A stretch of 64,000 bases of DNA, taken from Corynebacterium freneyi. Lineage in GTDB: Bacteria; Actinomycetota; Actinomycetes; Mycobacteriales; Mycobacteriaceae. Location: the NCBI RefSeq assembly GCF_030408835.1, contig NZ_CP047357.1, positions 930,001 to 994,000 on the forward strand, given 5' to 3'. The translations under genes were made by a program, and so were the position numbers. Positions 48,439-56,495 of this stretch are shown here, in pieces. Under the pieces are notes generated by a model, which was not told the origin of the DNA, did not search any database, and saw only the letters and a list, made by a program, of their open reading frames with translations. Each line of letters opens with the position of its first letter. The stretch's first letter is position 1.

Positions 48439-49656
48439 GTGAGGAGTCAACCGAATGTTCTGTCCATCGTTCTCGCCGGCGGCGAGGGCAAGCGCCTGTT
48501 TCCGCTGACTGCGGACCGCGCCAAGCCCGCAGTTCCGTTCGGCGGGAGCTACCGCCTCATCGACTTCGTGCTGTCGAACCTGGTCAACGCGGGTTACGTC
48601 AAGATCTGCGTGCTGACCCAGTACAAGTCCCACTCGCTTGACCGCCATATTTCCCAGGCGTGGCAGCTGTCCGGCATCACGGGCCAGTACGTCACCCCGG
48701 TTCCGGCGCAGCAGCGACTGGGCAAGCGCTGGTTCACCGGGTCGGCCGACGCGATTCTGCAGTCCCTGAACCTCGTGTACGACGAGTCGCCGGAGTACGT
48801 CATCGTCTTCGGTGCCGACCACGTGTACCGCATGGACCCGGAGCAGATGGTCCAGGCGCACATCGAGTCGGGTGCCGGCGTCACGGTGGCGGGCATCCGC
48901 GTTCCGCGCTCGGAGGCGCATGCCTTCGGTTGCATCGATGCGGATGACAACAATCGGATCACCAGCTTCCTGGAGAAGCCGGCCGACCCGCCGGGCACCC
49001 CGGATGACCCGGAGTCGACGTTCGCGTCGATGGGCAATTACGTGTTCACCACCGATGCCCTGATCGAGGCGATCAAGCGGGACTCGGAGAACGAGGATTC
49101 GAACCACGACATGGGCGGCGACATCATTCCGATGCTGGTCGCCGAGGGCGAGGCCTACGTTTACGACTTCAAGGACAACTACGTCGCGGGCGAGACCGAG
49201 CGCGACAAGGGTTACTGGCGTGACGTGGGCACCATCGACGCCTTCTACGAGGCGAACATGGACCTGATTTCGGTGCACCCGGTGTTCAACCTCTACAACA
49301 AGAAGTGGCCGATCCACACGTTCGCCGATGAGAATCTGCCGCCGGCGAAGTTCACGCAGGGCGGCATCGCCCAGGCGTCGATGGTCGGCGCGGGGTGCAT
49401 CGTGTCGGGTGGCACGGTGCGCAATTCGGTGCTGAGCACGGGCGTGGTCGTCGAGGACGGCGCCACGGTGGAGGGTTCGGTGCTGTTCCCGGGTGTGCGC
49501 ATCGGCCGTGGTGCCGTGGTGCGTCATGCGATTCTGGACAAGAACGTGGTCGTGGGCGACGGCGAGATCATCGGCGTCGATGCAGAGCGCGATGCCCAGC
49601 GGTTCAAGATCAGCCCCGGTGGCGTGGTGACCGTGGGCAAGGGCGAGGTCGTCTAG
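48439..49656 (+). CDS. glgC: Glucose-1-phosphate adenylyltransferase (ADP-glucose pyrophosphorylase)
   Basis: 405 residues from GTG 48439; TTG 48430 is an alternative adding three residues. Nucleotidyl-transferase domain with [52 protein letters not shown] and [18 protein letters not shown]; the C-terminal part is a left-handed beta-helix ([27 protein letters not shown]). It makes ADP-glucose for GlgA. Length and motifs are complete. A terminator-repeat cassette lies about 185 bp beyond its stop. Confidence 0.96.
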   Translation: MRSQPNVLSIVLAGGEGKRLFPLTADRAKPAVPFGGSYRLIDFVLSNLVNAGYVKICVLTQYKSHSLDRHISQAWQLSGITGQYVTPVPAQQRLGKRWFTGSADAILQSLNLVYDESPEYVIVFGADHVYRMDPEQMVQAHIESGAGVTVAGIRVPRSEAHAFGCIDADDNNRITSFLEKPADPPGTPDDPESTFASMGNYVFTTDALIEAIKRDSENEDSNHDMGGDIIPMLVAEGEAYVYDFKDNYVAGETERDKGYWRDVGTIDAFYEANMDLISVHPVFNLYNKKWPIHTFADENLPPAKFTQGGIAQASMVGAGCIVSGGTVRNSVLSTGVVVEDGATVEGSVLFPGVRIGRGAVVRHAILDKNVVVGDGEIIGVDAERDAQRFKISPGGVVTVGKGEVV

Positions 49657-49710
49657 TTCGTCGCGCGTCCCCGGGTGCCGCCGTCGGGTGGCGGTGGGGA
49701 CGGTGTCGGG

Positions 49711-49730
49711 CGTCGTCATGCGTGACGACG
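49711..49730. repeat. Perfect palindrome of the TGACGACG motif
   Basis: CGTCGTCATGCGTGACGACG: two motif copies head to head with a 4-nt centre (TGCG). The pair is a member of the host 11-mer family. Confidence 0.8.
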
Positions 49731-49840
49731 TCCCGGCGTTTCGCCCATCCGGCGTGCCTCATGGGGTGCGCCGGTGAGGCCGGGGGCGTGGTTCCCGGTC
49801 GTGTGACTCCCCGGTGTCCGTCCCGGTTTGCGGCGGGCAT

Positions 49841-49879
49841 GGGCCGTGGTGCGTGGTGACGTGCCGCGGCCCTTTTTTT
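49841..49879 (+). terminator. Intrinsic terminator, cassette A
   Basis: GGGCCGTGGTGCGT and ACGTGCCGCGGCCC pair over 14 positions (three G.T pairs) around GGTG, followed by seven T. Nearly identical in sequence, not just in shape, to the terminator at 50858-50894. Confidence 0.9.
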
Positions 49880-49912
49880 GTGTGCGGCGACGGGTTCGTG
49901 GGCGCTGGTGGG

Positions 49913-50098
49913 GCTGCACATTTGACGAGTGTGCGCTGCCGGCCCTGTGGCGCACATTCGTTGGTGTTGGCGGTGCTGCACATTTGACGAGTGTGCGCCG
50001 TGAGCTCTGTGGCGCACATTCGTCGGTGTTGGCGGGGCTGCACATTTGACGAGTGTGCGCTGCCGGCCCTGTGGCGCACATTCGTCGGCATTGTGGCG
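49913..50098. repeat. Three 62-bp palindromic repeats, cassette A
   Basis: Units start at 49913, 49975 and 50037, exactly 62 bp apart. Each has a conserved 49-nt part (GCTGCACATTTGACGAGTGT, GCGC..., GTGGCGCACATTCGT) and a 13-nt linker. GACGAGTGTGCGC pairs with GCGCACATTCGTC; an alternative stem GCACA/TGTGC competes with it. The middle unit differs in the loop (CGTGAGCTCT). Confidence 0.92.
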
Positions 50099-50228
50099 GA
50101 ATGCCCACCATCGGTGACTAATGGTTACCATGGAGTTTCGGTGATCCGCGGATGCGGATTGGCCAACCTGGCCCGAGGGGCGGCATCGCCTCCGGGCCTG
50201 AATTAACGAACGAGAAGTTGAGGAGACC

Positions 50229-50840
50229 ATGACGGACATGTCCAACCAGGACCAGATCGATCACGGCCAGGCGGACCAGGGCCAGGCCGGCAATGGTCGG
50301 CCGCTCGATGGGCGTCGCGTGGCGGTGCTCGCGGGTCAGGGCGTGGAGCAGATCGAGCTGACCGATCCGATGCGTGCGATCCGCGCCGCCGGTGGTGAGC
50401 CCGTGATCGTGTCCTACTCCGAGGGGTCTTTCGTCGCGATGAAGGGCGACTGGGAGCACGCCGATACCTTCGTGGTCGACGTCGACGTCAACGAGGCCGA
50501 CGTCGATGTCTTCGATTCGCTGGTGTTGCCGGGTGGCACCCTCAACGCGGATGCGGCGCGGATCGACGAGGGGGTGCTGCGCTTCGTCAAGGCGTTCCAT
50601 GAGGCGGGTCGGCCGATCGCGGCGATCTGCCATGCGCCGTGGTTGTTCATTGACGCGGGCCTGGCATCGGGTACGAAGCTGACGTCGTATGTCTCGTGCA
50701 AGGCGGATCTGGTCAACGCCGGTGCGGACTGGGTGGATGAGCCGCTCGTCGTCGACGGTAACATCATCACGTCCCGCAATCCGGGCGATCTCGAGCCGTT
50801 CTGTGCGGCGATCGTCGAGGCGACCGCTTCGGCCCGCTGA
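50229..50840 (+). CDS. DJ-1/PfpI-family protein (class I glutamine amidotransferase-like)
   Basis: 203 residues from ATG 50229 (gaggag 5-8 nt upstream). After a 28-residue Gln/Asp-rich start the core reads RRVAVLAGQGVEQIELTDPMRAIRAAGGEPVIVS, DSLVLPGGTLNADA, IAAICHAPWLFIDAG (nucleophile elbow Cys near 137) and LVVDGNIITSRNPGD. This is the PfpI/YhbO type; members act as glyoxalase/deglycase or general stress proteins. Terminator-repeat cassettes lie on both sides. Confidence 0.9.
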   Translation: MTDMSNQDQIDHGQADQGQAGNGRPLDGRRVAVLAGQGVEQIELTDPMRAIRAAGGEPVIVSYSEGSFVAMKGDWEHADTFVVDVDVNEADVDVFDSLVLPGGTLNADAARIDEGVLRFVKAFHEAGRPIAAICHAPWLFIDAGLASGTKLTSYVSCKADLVNAGADWVDEPLVVDGNIITSRNPGDLEPFCAAIVEATASAR

Positions 50841-50857
50841 TCGTTCTAGGCGGACAT

Positions 50858-50894
50858 GGCCGTGGTGCGTGGTGACGTGCCGCGGCCCCTTTTT
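50858..50894 (+). terminator. Intrinsic terminator, cassette B
   Basis: GGCCGTGGTGCGT / ACGTGCCGCGGCC hairpin followed by CCTTTTT, 17 bp after the pfpI-like stop. Confidence 0.9.
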
Positions 50895-50928
50895 CGTGTG
50901 TGCTGACGGGCCGCCCAGGTGAGGTGGG

Positions 50929-51042
50929 GCTGCACATTTGACGAGTGTGCGCTGCGGGCCCTGTGGCGCACATTCGTGGGAGGTGCCGGGGCTGCACATT
51001 TGACGAGTGTGCGCTGCGGGCCCTGTGGCGCACATTCGTCGG
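50929..51042. repeat. Two 62-bp palindromic repeats, cassette B
   Basis: Units start at 50929 and 50991 (62 bp). Same conserved part as cassette A with loop GCTGCGGGCCCTGTG. Same orientation and same distance order (terminator, then array) as cassette A. Confidence 0.92.
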
Positions 51043-51060
51043 CTGAGTACGAGGCGCCGC

Positions 51061-51726
51061 CTACCTCTTGATCAGCGCAATCGCGCCCGAGCCAATGGGC
51101 AGGCGGGCCACCAGCGCGTCCTCGCGTTCGAGGAGGTGTTTTTCGGCCTCGCGGGCGGCGTTGGTGTCGCGGTCGCGGCGGGATTCGTCGGCGATGGTGC
51201 CGTCGAGGAGGACGCCGGCGAAGATCAGCACGCCGCCGTCGGAAAGCAACGGCCATGCGCGTTCGCGGAACATCGGGATCTCGGCGGGGGAGACGTCGGC
51301 GTAGATGAGGTCGTAGGCGCCGGGCGCCAGGCGGCCGAGCACGTCCAGCGGGCGCGACGGCAGGAAGCGGTGGCGCGACGGGCCGATGCCGGCGCGGCGG
51401 AAGGCGTCGCGGGCGAGCTTCTGGTGCTCGGTCTCGGGGTCGATGCACGTCAGCACGGCGTTGTCCGGCATGCCCGCGAAGAGGTGCAGGCCGACGACGC
51501 CGACCGCGGGGGTCGCGGCGACGGCGGCGGGTCCGTCGGGGCGGCGGGCGGACGCCAGGGCGGCGAGCGCGGTGAGCGTGTCGCCGGCGACGGCGTCGGG
51601 GATCGACAGGCCGAATTCGGCGGCGTCGTCGCGCGCGCCGGCCAGTGCCTCATCGGCCACGGAGGTGGCGTTGATGTGGGCGCTCATGGCGTCGAGGGCG
51701 GAGATCGGAGCTGCGGAATCGGTCAC
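51061..51726 (-). CDS. O-methyltransferase-like protein (Rv1220c position), degenerate SAM motif
   Basis: 221 residues from GTG 51726, set by TAGACT 7 nt upstream. Overall fold pattern of COMT-type methyltransferases: VLTCIDPETEHQKLARDAFRRAGIGPSRHRFLP, YDLIYADVSP, LLSDGGVLIFAGVLLDG, ARLPIGSGAIALIKR. The SAM-binding loop that reads EVGTGAGVSGL in homologues is AATPAVGVVGL, lacking the acidic residue and GxGxG, and the metal-binding D-A-D after motif IV is ADV. Catalysis is therefore doubtful; it may be a regulatory or binding protein. Divergent from sigE. Confidence 0.8.
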   Translation of the reverse strand: MTDSAAPISALDAMSAHINATSVADEALAGARDDAAEFGLSIPDAVAGDTLTALAALASARRPDGPAAVAATPAVGVVGLHLFAGMPDNAVLTCIDPETEHQKLARDAFRRAGIGPSRHRFLPSRPLDVLGRLAPGAYDLIYADVSPAEIPMFRERAWPLLSDGGVLIFAGVLLDGTIADESRRDRDTNAAREAEKHLLEREDALVARLPIGSGAIALIKR

Positions 51727-51733
51727 GACGCCG

Positions 51734-51739
51734 AGTCTA
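51734..51739 (-). promoter_or_regulatory. -10 box of the O-methyltransferase-like gene, leaderless
   Basis: TAGACT followed by CGGCGTC and GTG 51726. Confidence 0.55.
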
Positions 51740-51900
51740 GGGCGGGGTCGTCGTTGTCCGGGGAGGGCACGCCGGGGCTTGCAGTGGAATCGGTGAGGGG
51801 AGACGCCAGGGGGATTTGTTTCGGAGCCGCAACTGTACTCACATGTGACTATCAGGTTAAGGTCAATGGACCCCCAGGTAGATGAGGCAAGGTACCTGCC

Positions 51901-52602
51901 ATGAACGACGAAGGCTCTCCTGTTCCGGACAGCGTTCCGGACAGCGTTCCGGACAGCAACGCCCCCGCCGATGTGCGGGACATGGCCGATGGCGGCCCGG
52001 TGACGGGTGCTTCGGCGGAGTCCGAGATTCTTTCCGGCACGGCGGCCTTCGATGCGGGCGAGGGGGACATGCCCACGTGGGCGGAGTTGGTCGAGGAGCA
52101 CGGCGACAGCGTCTATCGCCTCGCGTTCCGCCTGACGGGCAATCCGCATGATGCGGAGGATCTGACGCAGGAAACGTTCATGCGGGTGTTCCGTTCGTTG
52201 AAGCGGTACAAGCCGGGCACGTTCCAGGGGTGGCTGCATCGGATCACGACGAATCTGTTCCTGGACATGGTTCGGCATCGTCAGGCGATTCGGATGGAGG
52301 CGCTGCCGGAGAATTACGATCGCGTGCCGGGCACGGCGCCGACGCCGGAGGAGGTGTACGCCGACGCGAATCTGGATCCGGATTTGGAGCGTGCGTTGGC
52401 GGCGCTGCACCCGGATTATCGTGCGGCGGTGGTGCTGTGTGACGTCGTGGGCCTGACGTACGAGGAGATCGCCGACACACTCGGCGTGAAGATGGGCACC
52501 GTCCGTTCCCGCATTCACCGCGCCCGGACCCAGCTTCGCGCGCATTTGGAGGCTGCGGAGCGGGAGCGCGCGGAGCGCGAGTCCTTCACGCACGCGCGGT
52601 AG
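51901..52602 (+). CDS. sigE: ECF sigma factor SigE
   Basis: 233 residues. A disordered 60-residue N-terminus contains a short repeat ([13 protein letters not shown], from direct 12-bp repeats at about 51919-51955). Region 2: [41 protein letters not shown] with [20 protein letters not shown]; region 4: [45 protein letters not shown]. Adjacent anti-sigma, HtrA and TatB genes identify it as the SigE envelope-stress factor. TAAGGT (51858-51863) may be a -10 box. Confidence 0.94.
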   Translation: MNDEGSPVPDSVPDSVPDSNAPADVRDMADGGPVTGASAESEILSGTAAFDAGEGDMPTWAELVEEHGDSVYRLAFRLTGNPHDAEDLTQETFMRVFRSLKRYKPGTFQGWLHRITTNLFLDMVRHRQAIRMEALPENYDRVPGTAPTPEEVYADANLDPDLERALAALHPDYRAAVVLCDVVGLTYEEIADTLGVKMGTVRSRIHRARTQLRAHLEAAERERAERESFTHAR

Positions 52603-52767
52603 TTGCGCCATCGGGCGGTCGTCGTCGGTATCGTGGGCGGGAGAACCGACCGGTGGGGTGGTCGGCGTCGGCGGTGCGGCTTTCCGCGCCCGCTGCGTGA
52701 CGACGTCCCGACCTTGCCCTTATCGCCCGTGATGTTGCGGGCCAGGCTTTTTGGAGGAGGCGCGACA

Positions 52768-53127
52768 GTGGCTGCACCGCATCAGGAGTTCGCGTCGACC
52801 GACCATTTGGGCACCGAGGCCGTTGCGGCGTTCGTCGACGGGGAGTTGGGGGCGGTGGCGCGTCGTCGTGCGCAGGCGCATTTGTTGGCGTGCGCCGAGT
52901 GTCGGCGTGAGGTGGCCAGGCAGCGTCAGGCGGCTCGGCGTCTCCGCAATTCCGGTGAGGTGCGCATTCCGGCGGATCTGCGGGAGCGTCTTGCGTCGTT
53001 GTCGCGGGAGCAGATGCCGGAGAATGCGCCCGGCGCCCGCCACTTGTCGCATCGCCGGCCGGATTCGTTGGCCGCGTTTTTCGAATCCACGTGGCGTACT
53101 TTGCGCGGGCCGAGGAACGGCCAGTGA
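52768..53127 (+). CDS. Zinc-containing anti-sigma factor of SigE
   Basis: 119 residues from GTG 52768 (ggaggagg 8 nt upstream). ZAS domain: H near residue 13 in STDHLGTEAVAAFVDGEL, then AQAHLLACAECRREVARQR giving HxxxCxxC. The rest is basic and helical. It should hold SigE inactive and release it on thiol or surface stress (RseA/CseE type). 165 bp after sigE; its stop overlaps the htrA GTG. Confidence 0.9.
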   Translation: MAAPHQEFASTDHLGTEAVAAFVDGELGAVARRRAQAHLLACAECRREVARQRQAARRLRNSGEVRIPADLRERLASLSREQMPENAPGARHLSHRRPDSLAAFFESTWRTLRGPRNGQ

Positions 53128-54650
53128 CGGGGCGCGATCCGTTCGCCCGTCCCGACGGCGTCGTCGGCGGCGTGGATCCCCGTCATCGGGGTGAGGAGTT
53201 CGGTGGAGACGACGCCGAAGGTTGGGGCACGGGTGGCCGCAGTGCCGAGGGCTGGGGAACCGGTGGCCGGGACGCCGGTGGAGACGACGCCGACCTCGAC
53301 GCCTACGTTTCCCGTGAGGACCTGGCCTTTTCTCCGGGCGGTGCGACCCACCAAGGTCTGCAGTTGCCGCCGAATGTGGATGGACGCGGGTCGTCGTCAC
53401 GCAAAGGCGGTGGCGGCGGACTGTTCGACGAACCACGCGACGACGCTGGGGACGGGTACTCGCCGTGGGCGAACCCGCGCACCCGCATGGTCACCGGAGG
53501 CACCGCGCGGAAGCCGAAGCGGCCCAAGCGGGAGCCCGTCGTGCCCGTGCCCCGCGTCGACGTGCGCGAGGCGATGTTCGGCCGCATCGTGCCGTGGCGT
53601 TTCCTCGCCCTCGGCGCGGCGGTGGTGCTGGCGCTGGGCGGCATCGGCGGATTCGCCGGCGGCTGGGCGGGCAAGACGTTCCGGGCCGACCATGAGCGCG
53701 TCGAACTGCGGCAGGTGGAGGGGCGTCCGGGCAACGGCGACCTCACGGAGATCGGCGACGTCGCCCGACGCGTGCAGCCGGCCGTCGCGTCGATCAGCAT
53801 CGATGCGGCGGGGATGAGCGGCATCGGCTCGGGCGTGGTGATCGACGATGCGGGGCACATCCTCACCAACAACCACGTCGTCTCCGAGGCCGCCGATGCC
53901 GAGGACGTCGAGCTGGCCGTGACGTTCACCGACGCGGGCAATCCCCGCAGCGTGCCGGCCACCATCGTCGGCCGCGACCCCAGAACCGACCTGGCGGTGA
54001 TCAAAGTCGAGGACGTCTCGGGCCTCACCGTCGCCGAGCTGGGCGATTCGTCGCAGGTCCGCGTCGGCGACACCGTCATCGCGATGGGGTCGCCGCAGGG
54101 TCTCAACGGCACGGTGACCTCGGGCATCGTCTCCGCGCTCAACCGTCCGGTGAAGCTGGCCGGCGAGGGCACCGACACCGACGGCGTGGCCGACGCAATC
54201 CAGACCGACGCCTCCATCAACCCGGGCAATTCGGGCGGTCCGCTGGTCGACGTGCGTGGTGCGGTCATCGGCATCAACACCGTCATCTACTCCGTGTCCG
54301 GCGGGTCGCAGGGCCTCGGTTTCGCCATCCCCATCAACATGGCCAAGGACATCGCCGAGCAGCTCATCGCCGGCGAGCAGCCCGTCCACCCCGACATCGG
54401 CATCGCCGCTCGGACGGCCGCCAATGGTGCGGTCACCGGTGCCGAAGTCGCCACCGTCGTGCCGGACGGGCCCGCCGACGCCGCCGGCATCCGGGAGGGC
54501 GACGTCATCACGGCGGTCGGGGAGCGGTCGGTTGGTTCGGCCGATGAGCTCACCGTCGCCATTTGGGGCGTGCCCGTCGGCGAGACCGTCCGCGTCACGC
54601 TCGTCCGCGACGGGCAGACCATGGAACTCGACGTCACTCCGGCGGGGTGA
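53124..54650 (+). CDS. Membrane-anchored HtrA/DegP serine protease with PDZ domain
   Basis: 508 residues from GTG 53124 (GTGA overlap). Long Gly/Asp-rich cytoplasmic part (about 160 residues), one membrane helix (FLALGAAVVLALGGIGGFAGGWAG), then trypsin-like domain: ILTNNHVVSEA (His), DPRTDLAVIKVED (Asp), GNSGGPLVDVRG (Ser), and a PDZ domain with VVPDGPADAAGIREGDVITAVGE. It is the extracytoplasmic quality-control protease of the SigE module, equal to Rv1223. The Asp/Gly repeats in the cytoplasmic part (EGWGTGGRD-like units twice) are unusual. Confidence 0.94.
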   Translation: MTGRDPFARPDGVVGGVDPRHRGEEFGGDDAEGWGTGGRSAEGWGTGGRDAGGDDADLDAYVSREDLAFSPGGATHQGLQLPPNVDGRGSSSRKGGGGGLFDEPRDDAGDGYSPWANPRTRMVTGGTARKPKRPKREPVVPVPRVDVREAMFGRIVPWRFLALGAAVVLALGGIGGFAGGWAGKTFRADHERVELRQVEGRPGNGDLTEIGDVARRVQPAVASISIDAAGMSGIGSGVVIDDAGHILTNNHVVSEAADAEDVELAVTFTDAGNPRSVPATIVGRDPRTDLAVIKVEDVSGLTVAELGDSSQVRVGDTVIAMGSPQGLNGTVTSGIVSALNRPVKLAGEGTDTDGVADAIQTDASINPGNSGGPLVDVRGAVIGINTVIYSVSGGSQGLGFAIPINMAKDIAEQLIAGEQPVHPDIGIAARTAANGAVTGAEVATVVPDGPADAAGIREGDVITAVGERSVGSADELTVAIWGVPVGETVRVTLVRDGQTMELDVTPAG

Positions 54651-54729
54651 GCGGCGTCGCAAAGCAAACGCGGCGGCGGGCGCTGCGTAATCGGCCCGCC
54701 CAGCATCTGCAATCGACCGCCATGGCGGC

Positions 54730-54735
54730 TAAGGT
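54730..54735 (+). promoter_or_regulatory. -10 box of tatB, leaderless
   Basis: TAAGGT 8 nt before GTG 54744. It gives tatB expression independent of htrA. Confidence 0.45.
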
Positions 54736-54743
54736 ACTAACTC

Positions 54744-55256
54744 GTGTTCTCTAATGTCGGTTGGGGAGAAATCCTCCTTATTCTCATCGTCGGTCTGGTG
54801 CTGATCGGGCCCGAGCGGCTGCCGAGCATCATCACGGATGTCCGTGCGATGATCCTCGCGGCCCGCACCGCGATCGACGATGCCCGGCAGAGCATCACCG
54901 GCGAATTCGGCGAGGACTTCGACGAACTGCGCAAGCCGCTGGGCGAGCTCAACGAGCTGCGCAAGCTCAACCCCAAGACCGCGCTGACGCGCACGCTTTT
55001 CGACGGCGACGACACGTACCTCGACCTGCTGTCCGGCAAGCCCGCAGCGGGTGGAGGGGCCGCCGGAACCGCCGGCGATGCCGCGAACCCCAACCCGGGT
55101 GCGGCCGGAGGCAATGCGCTGCCGGGCAACACGGTCAACACCAACGACGGCGGTGGAGCGAGCCCGAATGCCGGTGGCGCGAACCCCGCAGCGGACCCGA
55201 ATGCTGGCGGCGCCCAGGCCGGCGGCCACAACTGGGCCGACGACGACGTTCTGTAG
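54744..55256 (+). CDS. tatB: Twin-arginine translocase subunit TatB
   Basis: 170 residues from GTG 54744. N-terminal membrane helix and hinge: MFSNVGWGEILLILIVGLVLIGPERLP with the conserved E and G-P turn, then an amphipathic helix (IITDVRAMILAARTAIDDARQSI) and a long disordered tail rich in Gly, Asn and Pro. TatB binds signal peptides of folded Tat substrates together with TatC. Convergent with the next gene, 17 bp apart. Confidence 0.93.
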   Translation: MFSNVGWGEILLILIVGLVLIGPERLPSIITDVRAMILAARTAIDDARQSITGEFGEDFDELRKPLGELNELRKLNPKTALTRTLFDGDDTYLDLLSGKPAAGGGAAGTAGDAANPNPGAAGGNALPGNTVNTNDGGGASPNAGGANPAADPNAGGAQAGGHNWADDDVL

Positions 55257-55273
55257 CGGACTCTGGCCCGCCG

Positions 55274-56410
55274 CTACGGAGCCAGATCGTCGAGGATCTC
55301 CGCCGCCGACGCCGCACGGCACGACCGGTGGCCCACGCCGGCCCACAGATTTAGACCCTCGGGATCGCCGACATCGGCGGCTGCGGCGCGGATCGGCGAC
55401 GTCAGATAGTGCACGTGCGGGTACGCGGCCGGCGCCATTTCGGTGTACCGAAGCGTGAAGTCGTTGACCAAGGCACGGGCCAAGCGGCCGGAGAAGCAGC
55501 GGGTCATCACGGTGTCGCGGTCGCGGGCCAGCAGGGCTTCGCGGTGCGGCTGCCGCGTACCCGCCTCGTCGGCGGTGAGCAGCAGCGTGCCCACCTGCAC
55601 CGCGTCCGCGCCGGCCGCCAACAAAGCCCGTACGTCCGAGCGCCCGCCGACGCCGCCGGCCGCGATGATCGGCACGGTCGGGGTGTCGTCGGCGATCCTC
55701 TTCGCGTGTTCTTCCGTCAGCGCGCGCACCGACCGCACGAGTTCCGCCGTCGCCGATTGCGCTTCAACGGAATCGACGGACGCGGGAATCTCGGCGACGG
55801 TGAAGGTCGACTGGTGTCCGCCGGCACCTGGCCCCTGGACGATGAGATAGTCCACCCCGACGTCGAGCGCCGCCCGCGCATCAACCGGGCCGGTGACGGT
55901 GACGCCGACCGATTTCCCGGCCTCGTTGAGGGCGTGCACGACCGCCCGCTCGGGTAACCCGAACGTGAAGGTGACGGTCGAAACTGCGTCGCACGGCCCG
56001 GCTGCGGAACTTCCGGTGAGCAGCGCGAGCTTGGCATCCCAATCGTCGTCGGACCACCTTGGTGCGGCGGGCAGATCCACCCCCGGGAAATCCTCGGCCA
56101 GAAGATCGCGGTACTCGCGCCAACCTTCGGAATCGTCCGCGTCCGGCACGAAGAGGTTCAGGCCGATGCGCCCGCGCGCCGACCGGCTGCTCCCGGAGGG
56201 ACGGTCGGCGCGGCGACGGGAAGTCGGGGCGTCGCACAGCGCGGCAGCGGCGTCGATGACCTCGGCGAGCCGTGCCGCGGTGAGATAGCCCGCCGCGATC
56301 ATGCCGAGGCCCCCGGCCCGCGCGACGGCGGAGACCAGTTCCGGCGTGGAGGGACCGCCGGCCATCGGGGCGCCGACGAGGGGGAGCGGGAGATCGCGGG
56401 GACTGAACAT
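55274..56410 (-). CDS. Nitronate monooxygenase-like FMN enzyme (NPD family)
   Basis: 378 residues from ATG 56410, set by TATTCT 7 nt upstream. Pattern: PLPLVGAPMAGGPSTPELVSAVARAGGLGMIAAGYL, VGVDYLIVQGPGAGGHQ (flavin phosphate and catalytic His region), PIIAAGGVGGRSDVRALLAAGADAVQVGTLLL and MTRCFSGRLARALVND. It oxidises alkyl nitronates such as propionate-3-nitronate. Near Rv1226c-Rv1229c it is an addition seen in other corynebacteria. Stand-alone. Confidence 0.9.
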   Translation of the reverse strand: MFSPRDLPLPLVGAPMAGGPSTPELVSAVARAGGLGMIAAGYLTAARLAEVIDAAAALCDAPTSRRRADRPSGSSRSARGRIGLNLFVPDADDSEGWREYRDLLAEDFPGVDLPAAPRWSDDDWDAKLALLTGSSAAGPCDAVSTVTFTFGLPERAVVHALNEAGKSVGVTVTGPVDARAALDVGVDYLIVQGPGAGGHQSTFTVAEIPASVDSVEAQSATAELVRSVRALTEEHAKRIADDTPTVPIIAAGGVGGRSDVRALLAAGADAVQVGTLLLTADEAGTRQPHREALLARDRDTVMTRCFSGRLARALVNDFTLRYTEMAPAAYPHVHYLTSPIRAAAADVGDPEGLNLWAGVGHRSCRAASAAEILDDLAP

Positions 56411-56417
56411 GGAGTCC

Positions 56418-56423
56418 AGAATA
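56418..56423 (-). promoter_or_regulatory. -10 box of the nitronate monooxygenase gene, leaderless
   Basis: TATTCT followed by GGACTCC and ATG 56410. Confidence 0.55.
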
Positions 56424-56495
56424 CGCAATTGAAGTCGGGTTGACCGATGCGGACGGTGGGAGCCGGTGGCGGCCGGTGCTGGCCGCCGCGGATTC

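Larger units (their letters stand above)
49657..50228. other. 572-bp non-coding stretch between glgC and the pfpI-like gene
   Basis: Holds a perfect palindrome of the GCGTGACGACG motif (49711-49730), an intrinsic terminator (49841-49879) and three 62-bp repeats (49913-50098). The promoter of the next gene should lie in 50100-50210. No gene is credible here; the open frames over the repeats come from their composition. Confidence 0.8.

Noticed and set aside
49716-50111. Minus-strand coding frames over the 62-bp repeats (repeated NVRHRA/SSNVQ peptide)
   Set aside because: A 62-bp period shifts the frame at each unit and all three frames stay open; no start signal. Best explained as non-coding repeats.
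49913-51042. CRISPR array
   Set aside because: Units are 62 bp with a 49-bp conserved palindromic part and near-identical 13-bp linkers; there are no unique spacers and no cas genes.
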